NCBI GenBank assembly: GCA_900554625.1
Contig: USHP01000159.1
Span: 1-5,055, forward strand
Origin: an uncultured Eubacteriales bacterium
Lineage (GTDB): Bacteria; Bacillota; Clostridia; Oscillospirales; Oscillospiraceae
DNA length: 5,055 nt
Direction: 5' to 3'
Shown: positions 1 through 5,055 of the stretch, piece after piece
Numbering within the stretch: position 1 is the first letter of the stretch
Layout of the letters: each line of letters starts with the position of its first letter
Notes under the pieces: generated by a model
Database searches by the model: none
Seen by the model: only the letters and a program-made list of their open reading frames with translations
Told to the model about the DNA's origin: nothing
Program-made: the position numbers and the translations under genes

Positions 1-1004
1 GAGTAGCAATTAATGGTTTTGGCCGTATTGGTCGTCTTGCATTCAGACAGATGTTCGGTGCAGAAGGATATGAAGTAGTAGCAATCAACGATTTAACCAG
101 CCCTAAGATGCTGGCACATCTGTTGAAGTATGATTCTTCTCAGGGTGTTTACAAGTATGCAAGCACCGTTGAGGCTGGCGAGGACAGCATCACCGTTAAC
201 GGCAAGACCATCACCATCTACAAAGAGGCTGACGCAAGCAAGCTTCCTTGGGGTGAATTAAAGGTTGACGTAGTTCTGGAGTGTACCGGATTCTACACCT
301 CCAAGGCTAAGGCTCAGGCTCACATCGACGCAGGCGCTAAGAAGGTTGTTATCTCCGCTCCCGCTGGCAACGACCTGCCCACCATCGTTTACAACGTTAA
401 CCACAACACCCTGACCAAGGACGACCACATCATCTCCGCCGCTTCCTGCACCACCAACTGCCTGGCTCCCATGGCTAAGGCTCTGAATGACCTGGCTTCC
501 ATCGAGTCCGGCATTATGTGCACCATCCACGCTTACACCGGCGACCAGATGATCCTGGACGGCCCCCAGCGTAAGGGCGACCTGCGTCGTTCCCGTGCCG
601 GCGCTGTGAACATTGTTCCCAACTCCACCGGTGCTGCTAAGGCTATCGGCCTGGTTATCCCCGAACTGAACGGCAAGCTGATCGGCGCTGCTCAGCGTGT
701 TCCCACCCCCACCGGCTCCACCACCATCCTGAATGCTGTGTGCTCCAAGTCCGTGACCGTGGCTGAGATCAACGCTGCTATGAAGGCTGCTGCTACCGAG
801 TCCTTCGGCTACAACGAGGACGAGATCGTTTCCTCCGACGTTATCGGCATGCGTTTCGGTTCCCTGTTCGACGCTACCCAGACCATGGTTTGCGCTCTGC
901 CCGATGGCAAGACCCAGGTTCAGGTTGTGTCCTGGTACGACAACGAGAACTCCTACGTTTCTCAGATGGTCCGTACCATCAAGCACTTCTCCACTCTGCT
1001 GTAA
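1..1004 (+). CDS. gap: Glyceraldehyde-3-phosphate dehydrogenase, type I (5' end just cut off)
   Basis: This is the cytosolic glycolytic enzyme that converts glyceraldehyde 3-phosphate, NAD+ and phosphate to 1,3-bisphosphoglycerate. The reading frame begins with the last two bases of a codon at 1-2 and is open to a TAA at 1002-1004, giving 333 visible residues; only about 2-4 N-terminal residues are missing compared with the usual ~335. Visible are the Rossmann dinucleotide motif NGFGRIGR (visible residues 4-11), an Asp at the end of strand 2 (IND, residue 30) typical of NAD rather than NADP preference, the catalytic motif SCTTNCLAP with the nucleophilic Cys at visible residue 149, the base His at 176 (HAYTGDQ), [12 protein letters not shown], and the C-terminal WYDNENSY. 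Overall it most resembles streptococcal/lactococcal and clostridial GapA. Codon use beyond about position 300 is very biased (TCC, ACC, GCT, GTT, CTG, AAG), as expected for a highly expressed gene. Two terminators follow it, so no pgk is cotranscribed downstream. The promoter lies outside the window. Identification is secure. Confidence 0.98.
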   Translation, partial: VAINGFGRIGRLAFRQMFGAEGYEVVAINDLTSPKMLAHLLKYDSSQGVYKYASTVEAGEDSITVNGKTITIYKEADASKLPWGELKVDVVLECTGFYTSKAKAQAHIDAGAKKVVISAPAGNDLPTIVYNVNHNTLTKDDHIISAASCTTNCLAPMAKALNDLASIESGIMCTIHAYTGDQMILDGPQRKGDLRRSRAGAVNIVPNSTGAAKAIGLVIPELNGKLIGAAQRVPTPTGSTTILNAVCSKSVTVAEINAAMKAAATESFGYNEDEIVSSDVIGMRFGSLFDATQTMVCALPDGKTQVQVVSWYDNENSYVSQMVRTIKHFSTLL

Positions 1005-1022
1005 TTAAACAGACAGAACTTC

Positions 1023-1052
1023 GCCGCCGTCCCGAAGGACGGCGGCTTTTTT
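1023..1052 (+). terminator. Rho-independent terminator of gap
   Basis: A perfect 10-bp GC-rich stem (GCCGCCGTCC at 1023-1032 with GGACGGCGGC at 1037-1046) closes a CGAA tetraloop and runs straight into six T residues at 1047-1052. It starts 18 bp after the gap stop codon. The T tract is on the + strand only, so this hairpin should act on gap transcripts and not on fumC transcripts. Confidence 0.95.
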
Positions 1053-1058
1053 ATGGGC

Positions 1059-1093
1059 AAAACCGCCCCGCTGAGGAAAGCGGGGCGGTTTTT
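1059..1093. terminator. Bidirectional terminator between gap and fumC
   Basis: A 14-bp perfect stem (1059-1072 with 1079-1092) has a six-base loop. The GC core CCGCCCCG/CGGGGCGG is flanked by an A tract on the left (1059-1062) and a T tract on the right (1089-1093). It therefore reads as a terminator on both strands: a second barrier for gap and the only one visible for fumC. The U tract is five bases on the + strand but only four on the - strand, so it may be less efficient for fumC. The stem begins immediately next to the fumC stop codon (1093-1095). Confidence 0.9.
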
Positions 1094-2469
1094 CAGATCA
1101 TCTGCTCCGGGTGGAATACCCGGTCAAATTCTTCTTCCGTCAGATAGCCCAGCTTTACGCAGGCTTCTTTCAGGGAAATGTTCTCGGCATAGGCTTTTTT
1201 CGCGGTTTTGGCCCCGTTTTCGTAGCCGATGTAAGGGGTCAAAGCGGTGACCAGCATGAGAGAGTTGTGCAGATTCCCTTCCATTTTCTCCCGGTTGGCC
1301 CGGATGCCTGTGACGCAGAAGTCGTGGAAGGCGTTCATCCCCTCCGCCAGCAGTCGGGCGGACTGGAGGAAATTGCAAATCAGCACTGGCATGAACACAT
1401 TCAGCTGGAAATTTCCCTGGCTGGCAGCCATGCTCACCGCCGCGTCGTTGCCCATGACCTGGACGGCAATCATGGTGATGGCTTCGCACTGGGTGGGATT
1501 CACTTTTCCCGGCATGATGGAAGAGCCTGGTTCGTTGGCGGGGATGGTGATTTCTCCCAGTCCCAGCCGGGGGCCGGAGGCCAGCCAGCGGATGTCGTTG
1601 GCAATCTTCATCAAATCGCAGGCCAGAGCCTTCAGCGCCCCGTGGGCAAAGACCAGCTCACTTTTGGAGCTGAGAGCGTGGAATTTGTTGGGTGCAGTGA
1701 CAAAATTCTTGCCGGTGAGCAGGGACACCTGCCGGGCCACTTCCATATCAAATCCGGCGGGGGCGTTCAGCCCCGTACCCACGGCGGTGCCTCCCAAGGC
1801 CAGCTCCTTCAGATTTGGCAGGGCCTGCTCCAGCAGCTGACCACACCGCTCCAGGCTGGTGCGCCAGCCGGAAATCTCCTGGGAAAAGGCAATGGGGGTC
1901 GCATCCTGCAGATGGGTACGGCCGGATTTGACAATTCCAGCATTGTCCCGTTCCAGCTGGGCAAAGGCAGCAATCAGCCGGTTCAGGTCCGGAATCACCC
2001 GGTCTTCCAGGCTCTCCACCGCCGCAATGTGCATGGCGGTGGGGAAAGTGTCGTTGGAGGACTGGGACATGTTCACATCGTCATTGGGGTGCAGCAGCTT
2101 CTTCCCAGCCAGTTCATTGCCCCGGTTGGCGATGACCTCGTTGGCGTTCATATTGGACTGGGTGCCGGAGCCGGTCTGCCAGACCACCAGAGGAAAATGC
2201 TCCGCCAGGGTCCCGGCGATTACCTCATCACATACTTGGCAGATAATATCCTGCTTTTCCTGGGTCATTTTTTCCGGTTTCAGGGTGTGATTTGCCAGAG
2301 CGGCGGCTTTTTTCAGAATGCCGAAACTGCGGATAATCTCCCGGGGCATGGTTTCCAGTCCCACACCGATGGGGAAATGCTCCACAGACCGCTGGGTCTG
2401 GGCGCCCCAATATTTATCGGCAGGCACCTTGACCTGTCCCATGGAATCCTGTTCCAAACGATATTCCAT
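1093..2469 (-). CDS. fumC: Fumarate hydratase, class II
   Basis: This is the iron-independent, homotetrameric cytosolic fumarase that interconverts fumarate and L-malate. The 458-residue product is close to the usual ~460-467. Family motifs appear in order: TGSGTQSNMNANEV (residues 99-112), SSNDTFPTAMH (137-147), GRTHLQDA (183-190) containing His186, which matches the catalytic-site His188 of E. coli FumC, and the superfamily signature GSSIMPGKVNPTQCEA (315-330), which carries the active-site serine loop. TQCEA after the signature favours fumarase over aspartase or argininosuccinate lyase. The ATG at 2469 is chosen because MEYRLEQDSMG matches the family N-terminus and AAGGAGG lies 7 bases upstream; the frame stays open upstream to 2637, but that stretch overlaps the neighbouring gene's 3' end and the promoter. 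No other TCA-cycle gene is visible, so a role in fermentative fumarate/malate exchange or a partial cycle is an inference. It has its own promoter and ends directly on a hairpin terminator. Confidence 0.97.
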   Translation of the reverse strand: MEYRLEQDSMGQVKVPADKYWGAQTQRSVEHFPIGVGLETMPREIIRSFGILKKAAALANHTLKPEKMTQEKQDIICQVCDEVIAGTLAEHFPLVVWQTGSGTQSNMNANEVIANRGNELAGKKLLHPNDDVNMSQSSNDTFPTAMHIAAVESLEDRVIPDLNRLIAAFAQLERDNAGIVKSGRTHLQDATPIAFSQEISGWRTSLERCGQLLEQALPNLKELALGGTAVGTGLNAPAGFDMEVARQVSLLTGKNFVTAPNKFHALSSKSELVFAHGALKALACDLMKIANDIRWLASGPRLGLGEITIPANEPGSSIMPGKVNPTQCEAITMIAVQVMGNDAAVSMAASQGNFQLNVFMPVLICNFLQSARLLAEGMNAFHDFCVTGIRANREKMEGNLHNSLMLVTALTPYIGYENGAKTAKKAYAENISLKEACVKLGYLTEEEFDRVFHPEQMI

Positions 2470-2476
2470 AATCTCT

Positions 2477-2483
2477 CCTCCTT
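2477..2483 (-). promoter_or_regulatory. Ribosome binding site of fumC
   Basis: AAGGAGG on the - strand, 7 bases before the ATG at 2469. It fixes the fumC start and excludes the longer open frame that reaches 2637. Confidence 0.9.
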
Positions 2484-2494
2484 GCGTTTTCTTG

Positions 2495-2523
2495 ATGATA
2501 CCAAGGCGGAGAATAAATGTCAA
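2495..2523 (-). promoter_or_regulatory. Sigma-70/sigma-A type promoter of fumC
   Basis: On the - strand, a perfect -35 TTGACA (2523-2518) is followed by exactly 17 bp and a -10 TATCAT (2500-2495; 5 of 6 consensus). The predicted start site is near 2488, giving a short 5' UTR of about 20 bases that contains the AAGGAGG site. The promoter sits wholly inside the 67-bp gap between the DUF6512 gene and fumC, so fumC can be transcribed independently of the upstream gene. Confidence 0.85.
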
Positions 2524-2536
2524 CCTGCGCAGAATC

Positions 2537-3070
2537 TTACCCCTGGAAACCATAGGTTCCGCTGAGAGGGTCCTGGAAGAGGGGAATCTGAGGCGGCAGG
2601 AAGGTAACCAGGGCAAACAGCACCAGAACCAGCACAATCAGCCCGGCTGCAACTTTATTGGGAATCCGGCATGGCTTTCCCTGGGTGAGGGTTCTGGTTT
2701 CAACCCAGAAGCCCGCTCCGGTGGCCAGGAAGAATTTTGCGATATCAAACCACATCCAGTGCGTCCCCAGGGCGCCGGTATAGATGTAGTAAACGGCTGG
2801 AATCAGCACCAGCGCTGTCAGCAGGCCCTTGAGTTTTGTGCACCAGAACCTGCCGATATCCTTGCCGATGCTCCGGTATTCCGCCAAAGCAAACACCGCC
2901 ATGGGCCACAGCACCAGCTTCATATGCTCCCAGACCGATTCATTCACCGGGGCAAACAAGGCCACCAACCGGTTTTCCCCGCTCCAATCAAAGAGAAAAT
3001 GCAGCAGCGTACCCACCACCGAGACAAAGAAAAATCCCACCGTCTGCCAATAGGTCAGGGTTTTTTTCAT
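2537..3070 (-). CDS. DUF6512-type integral membrane protein of unknown function
   Basis: This 177-residue hydrophobic protein has about five predicted membrane segments (roughly residues 8-27, 50-65, 82-98, 106-124 and 139-158). It has a short basic N-terminus (MKK) and no cleavable signal peptide. Polar motifs stand out against this background: HFLFDW (24-29), NESVWEHMKL (43-52) between segments 1 and 2, and a C-terminal PPQIPLFQDPLSGTYG (159-174). From memory these are the hallmarks of the DUF6512 family of Bacillota membrane proteins, which has no known function; the assignment was not checked against a profile. The start at 3070 is supported by GGAGGT 7 bases upstream and by the MKK start; an open frame extends to 3142 but has no binding site there. 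The gene is divergent from tetR and followed after 67 bp by fumC, with no terminator in between. A role in transport or envelope processing would be a guess. Confidence 0.85.
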   Translation of the reverse strand: MKKTLTYWQTVGFFFVSVVGTLLHFLFDWSGENRLVALFAPVNESVWEHMKLVLWPMAVFALAEYRSIGKDIGRFWCTKLKGLLTALVLIPAVYYIYTGALGTHWMWFDIAKFFLATGAGFWVETRTLTQGKPCRIPNKVAAGLIVLVLVLFALVTFLPPQIPLFQDPLSGTYGFQG

Positions 3071-3195
3071 GGAAACCACCTCCAATATCCAAAATACGGA
3101 AGTAGTATATTCCAATGGCCCCGAAAAATATGCCAAAGGCACCCGACCTTTTCTGCTGCCGTGAAAAGCTTCACAATAAATTCACACCTGCATTA
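3071..3195. other. Divergent intergenic region, left part: no clear promoter for the DUF6512 gene
   Basis: This AT-rich stretch must hold the DUF6512 promoter, but no good one is visible. The best - strand candidate pairs TTGGCA (3136-3131) with TATACT (3109-3104), but the spacer is 21 bp, too long for a standard promoter. A weak inverted repeat GGAA-N8-TTCC (3098-3113) covers that possible -10. Further right lie GTGAA-N4-TTCAC (3161-3174) and two TTCACA copies (3170-3175 and 3181-3186) 11 bp apart, about one helical turn. Any of these could be regulatory; none is convincing alone. Confidence 0.35.
3078..3083 (-). promoter_or_regulatory. Ribosome binding site of the DUF6512 gene
   Basis: GGAGGT on the - strand with a 7-base spacer to the ATG at 3070. 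It decides the start against the in-frame ATG at 3142, which would add 24 residues that do not resemble the family N-terminus. Confidence 0.85.
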
Positions 3196-3224
3196 TTGAC
3201 CACCTGGTCTTTTTTGATTATAAT
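3196..3224 (+). promoter_or_regulatory. Sigma-70/sigma-A type promoter of tetR and antiporter
   Basis: The -35 TTGACC (3196-3201; 5 of 6 consensus) and a perfect -10 TATAAT (3219-3224) are separated by 17 bp that include a T-rich run (3210-3215). The predicted start site is near 3231, leaving about 24 bases of leader before the tetR ATG. Operator-like repeats cover both the -35 and the start site, which suggests a strong promoter held down by a repressor. Confidence 0.88.
3197..3210 (+). promoter_or_regulatory. Putative TetR operator, copy 1 (over the -35)
   Basis: The sequence contains a perfect short palindrome, GACCA-CC-TGGTC (3198-3209), overlapping the -35 and the start of the spacer. 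It shares GACCAC-N3-GTCT with the second site downstream. A dimeric TetR protein bound here would block RNA polymerase. That TetR binds it is an inference from position and symmetry. Confidence 0.6.
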
Positions 3225-3240
3225 AGACCACAAAGTCTAT
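3223..3240 (+). promoter_or_regulatory. Putative TetR operator, copy 2 (over the start site)
   Basis: A perfect inverted repeat, ATAGAC-N6-GTCTAT, spans 18 bp from the end of the -10 across the predicted transcription start; its centre (3231.5) lies 28 bp from the centre of copy 1. It shares the GACCAC-N3-GTCT core. The length and symmetry fit typical operators of TetR dimers, and the position next to tetR suggests autorepression. Confidence 0.65.
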
Positions 3241-3243
3241 AAC

Positions 3244-3248
3244 GGAGG
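3244..3248 (+). promoter_or_regulatory. Ribosome binding site of tetR
   Basis: GGAGG is followed by a 6-base spacer to the ATG at 3255. An in-frame TTG at 3249 touches this site with no spacer and so cannot be the start. Confidence 0.88.
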
Positions 3249-3254
3249 TTGGAT

Positions 3255-3875
3255 ATGAAAAAGGAGGAAAAAACCCAGCGCACCAAAGAGCGCATCCTGG
3301 CAGCAGCCATTGTGGAATTCGGCACAAAAAGCTATGACAGCGCATCCATCAATACCATCTGTGCCGAAAGCCAGGTATCCAAGGGGCTACTGTATCACAA
3401 TTTCAAAGGCAAGGACGATCTGTATTTGCAATGCGTTTCCCTATGCTATCAGGAAATGCTGTCCTACATTCGGCAGCGGGAAACCGACCCCGGGGATTTT
3501 GACATTCCCACATGGCTGGCTATCCGCCAGAGCTTCTTTGCGGAACATCCCCATTACAGCAACATTTTCTTCAACACCGTTTTGCAGCCGCCCAAACACC
3601 TGATTGGGCAGATTCATGACATCCGGAAGGATTTTGATGCCTTCTATCAGCGGCATATGAAAACATTTCTCTGCCGGGTCCCTCTGCGGGAGGGGATCAC
3701 CACGGAAACCGCTCTGTCCTGCTTTATGATCTTCTCGGAGATGTACAACGGGTATTTTCAGAACAAAGCCCTGGAAACCGAGGACTACAAAACCCTGATT
3801 GATGCCCACGAGGGGAAAATGGCCCAGCTATTTGACATTTTGCTCTACGGCCTTGCCAAGCAGCCGGAAGCGTAA
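3255..3875 (+). CDS. TetR/AcrR-family transcriptional regulator
   Basis: The 206-residue product has the usual TetR length. Residues about 9-55 form the N-terminal DNA-binding domain: TKERILAAAIVEFG (helix 1), then SINTICAESQVSKGLLYHNFKGKDDLY (31-57), the helix-turn-helix with the family's G-x-x-Y-x-x-F-x-x-K-x-x-L pattern. The C-terminal part (about 60-206) is helical, rich in aromatic and Met residues, and would form the dimer and ligand pocket; I do not recognise a specific subfamily, so the ligand is unknown. The ATG at 3255 is preferred over TTG at 3249 from binding-site spacing. The gene is divergent from the DUF6512 gene and is followed after 39 bp, with no terminator, by an antiporter gene, its most likely target along with itself. 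Paired operator-like repeats in its promoter support autorepression. The repressor role is inferred from family habit; an activator role is possible. Confidence 0.93.
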   Translation: MKKEEKTQRTKERILAAAIVEFGTKSYDSASINTICAESQVSKGLLYHNFKGKDDLYLQCVSLCYQEMLSYIRQRETDPGDFDIPTWLAIRQSFFAEHPHYSNIFFNTVLQPPKHLIGQIHDIRKDFDAFYQRHMKTFLCRVPLREGITTETALSCFMIFSEMYNGYFQNKALETEDYKTLIDAHEGKMAQLFDILLYGLAKQPEA

Positions 3876-3914
3876 CCCCCAAAATCAGAATGAATTAGAA
3901 AGGACCCGATTACT

Positions 3915-5055
3915 ATGCTTCTGTTACTGCTGAGACTGTGCGTTACCATTTTCATTGCTTTCCTGTGCGGAAGGCTGATTGCCAAGCTGAAATTGCCCTC
4001 CATTCTGGGTTGGCTGATCTGCGCCATGATCCTGGGCCCCCATGCGGTTTCCCTAATTAACCAGGAGCTGCTGGACGCCGCCTGGTATCAGAACACGATT
4101 CACATCATGGAATGTGCTGTGGGTCTGATGATCGGCACCGAGCTGGTATGGAAGAAAATCAAACGCTCCGGCAAAGCCATTGTCATCACCACTTTGACCC
4201 AATCTCTGGGAACCTTCTTCGTGGTGTCGCTGGTGTTCGGTATTGTTTTCTACTTTTCGGGCATTCCCCTTTACCTGGCCCTGATTTTCGGCGGAATCGC
4301 CCTGGCTACCGCACCGGCTCCGGCATTGTCCATTGTCCGGGAGTTTAAGACCGACGGCCCTGTTACCAAAACCCTGATTCCCATGGCCGCTCTGGATGAT
4401 ATTGTGGGGTGCATTGTCTTTTTCTGCATGATCTCCTGTGTCATGGGCAGTCTGTCCGCCGGGCAGATGCCCCTTTACATGATCCCTCTGATGGTGGTGC
4501 TGCCCCTGGTGATTGGCATTGTCACCGGCTACGCCGCCGGGATGCTGCTGAAAAAGCAGCGCAATGACCGCCAGACCCTGGCGCTGCTGATTGCCTTGAT
4601 TCTGGCTACCTCCGGTGTGGGATTCTTCTTTAACTATGTGGTCATGCCCAGCCCGGTACTGAACTTCATGCTCATCGGTATGGCATTTTCCGCTACCTTC
4701 TCCAATCTGATCAGCGAAACCCGTCTGGAACAGATTATGAAGGTGTTCAACCCGATTCTGAACATTCTGATGATTGTGGTGATCTTGAATCTGGGTGCGC
4801 CGCTGGATTATCATTTGATGCTGGGTGCGGGCATCTTTACCGCTGTGTACATCGTTTCCCGGGCGGCAGGTAAATATTTCGGCGCCTACTTTGGCGCTGC
4901 CATTACCAAATCTCCCACCACTGTAAAAAAATATCTGGGTCTGACCCTGCTGCCCCATTCCGGCGTCTCCCTGGTGTTTACAGGAATTGCCGTTTCCGTA
5001 TTAAGCGGTCCCGCTCCGGAATGTGCCCAGATCGTCCAGGGCACCATTGCGGCGG
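3915..5055 (+). CDS. Cation:proton antiporter, CPA2/Na+-H+ exchanger domain (3' end cut off)
   Basis: The frame is open from the ATG at 3915 to the window edge, giving 380 residues almost entirely of membrane segments, probably 12-13. It starts with a short hydrophobic helix, then GRLIAKLKLPSILGWLICAM and ILGPHAV (about 19-45), the typical opening of CPA2 exchangers. TAPAPALSIVRE (about 132-143) is the broken-helix 4 region, followed by MAALDDIVG (about 157-165), whose Asp-Asp pair matches the ion-binding DD of electrogenic antiporters such as NapA/NhaA. LPHSGVSLVFTGIA (about 346-359) belongs to one of the last helices, so probably only a few tens of residues are missing unless a C-terminal TrkA-type domain follows. 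The product should sit in the cytoplasmic membrane and exchange Na+ or K+ for H+; the ion is not readable. The binding site AAAGGA (3899-3904) is modest, with a 10-base spacer. Cotranscription with tetR is likely from the 39-bp gap without a terminator. Confidence 0.92.
   Translation, partial: MLLLLLRLCVTIFIAFLCGRLIAKLKLPSILGWLICAMILGPHAVSLINQELLDAAWYQNTIHIMECAVGLMIGTELVWKKIKRSGKAIVITTLTQSLGTFFVVSLVFGIVFYFSGIPLYLALIFGGIALATAPAPALSIVREFKTDGPVTKTLIPMAALDDIVGCIVFFCMISCVMGSLSAGQMPLYMIPLMVVLPLVIGIVTGYAAGMLLKKQRNDRQTLALLIALILATSGVGFFFNYVVMPSPVLNFMLIGMAFSATFSNLISETRLEQIMKVFNPILNILMIVVILNLGAPLDYHLMLGAGIFTAVYIVSRAAGKYFGAYFGAAITKSPTTVKKYLGLTLLPHSGVSLVFTGIAVSVLSGPAPECAQIVQGTIAA

Noticed and set aside
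258..986. 242-codon low-complexity open frame on the - strand opposite gap
   Set aside because: The Gly/Ser/Val-rich translation simply mirrors the strong codon bias of gap; there is no support for a gene.
890..1250. Two short + strand open frames over the gap 3' end, the terminators and the fumC 3' end
   Set aside because: They cross two strong terminator hairpins, have no ribosome binding site, and encode Arg/Ser/Pro-rich sequence without similarity.
1111..2565. Long open frame of 484 codons on the + strand opposite fumC
   Set aside because: It is the exact antisense of a clear class II fumarase. Its translation is rich in Gly, His and Gln with no recognisable motif, and it overlaps the fumC promoter.
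2577..2900. Possible fusion of the DUF6512 region with fumC through the open frame upstream of the fumC ATG
   Set aside because: The extra 56 codons are out of frame with the DUF6512 gene, contain the fumC promoter, and precede a well-placed ribosome binding site and a family-typical N-terminus.
3104..3136. TTGGCA / TATACT as the DUF6512 promoter on the - strand
   Set aside because: The spacer is 21 bp, outside the normal 16-18 range, and there is no extended -10 TG motif, so it is not annotated as a promoter.
3249..3254. TTG at 3249 as the tetR start codon
   Set aside because: It directly abuts the GGAGG site, leaving no spacer, whereas the ATG at 3255 has a normal 6-base spacer.
3261..3267. 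Second perfect ribosome-binding-like sequence AAGGAGG just inside tetR
   Set aside because: It is explained by the Lys-Glu-Glu codons, and no suitable start codon follows at the right distance in any useful frame.
4053..4958. 301-codon open frame on the - strand opposite the antiporter
   Set aside because: Its product is dominated by Gln, His, Gly and Asn, typical of the antisense of hydrophobic membrane codons. It has no family resemblance and lies fully inside a convincing coding region.

Overview
The window holds five protein genes and no RNA genes, mobile elements or CRISPR. It looks like a Bacillota (Firmicutes) chromosome, probably a gut-type clostridium near the Oscillospiraceae/Ruminococcaceae. 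This is an inference from four things: a GAPDH of the streptococcal/clostridial type, strong AGGAGG ribosome binding sites, a DUF6512-type membrane protein, and moderately GC-rich coding sequence with AT-rich promoters. No marker gene in the window settles the taxonomy.

Layout. Positions 1-1004 (+) carry almost all of gap (glyceraldehyde-3-phosphate dehydrogenase); only the first few codons are missing. Two back-to-back hairpin terminators (1023-1052 and 1059-1093) follow, and the second directly abuts the stop codon of the convergent gene. Positions 1093-2469 (-) are fumC, a class II fumarase, with its own near-consensus promoter at 2495-2523. Upstream of it on the same strand, 2537-3070 (-) encodes a small polytopic membrane protein of the DUF6512 type. 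A 184-bp divergent intergenic region (3071-3254) separates it from a TetR-family regulator at 3255-3875 (+). The regulator is followed after 39 bp by a CPA2-type cation:proton antiporter (from 3915, +) that runs off the right edge, probably with only a few tens of residues missing.

How the parts fit. gap and fumC are housekeeping central-carbon enzymes insulated from each other by the double terminator. The right half is the more regulated part. The tetR promoter (consensus -10, 17-bp spacer) contains two copies of the sequence GACCAC-N3-GTCT, one over the -35 and one over the predicted start site. That arrangement suits an autorepressed tetR-antiporter operon. The DUF6512 gene is transcribed divergently and could read through into fumC, since no terminator lies between them.

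I found no clearly undescribed system. The most interesting items are the paired operator-like repeats, the ligand-controlled antiporter they imply, and the uncharacterised membrane protein next to them.
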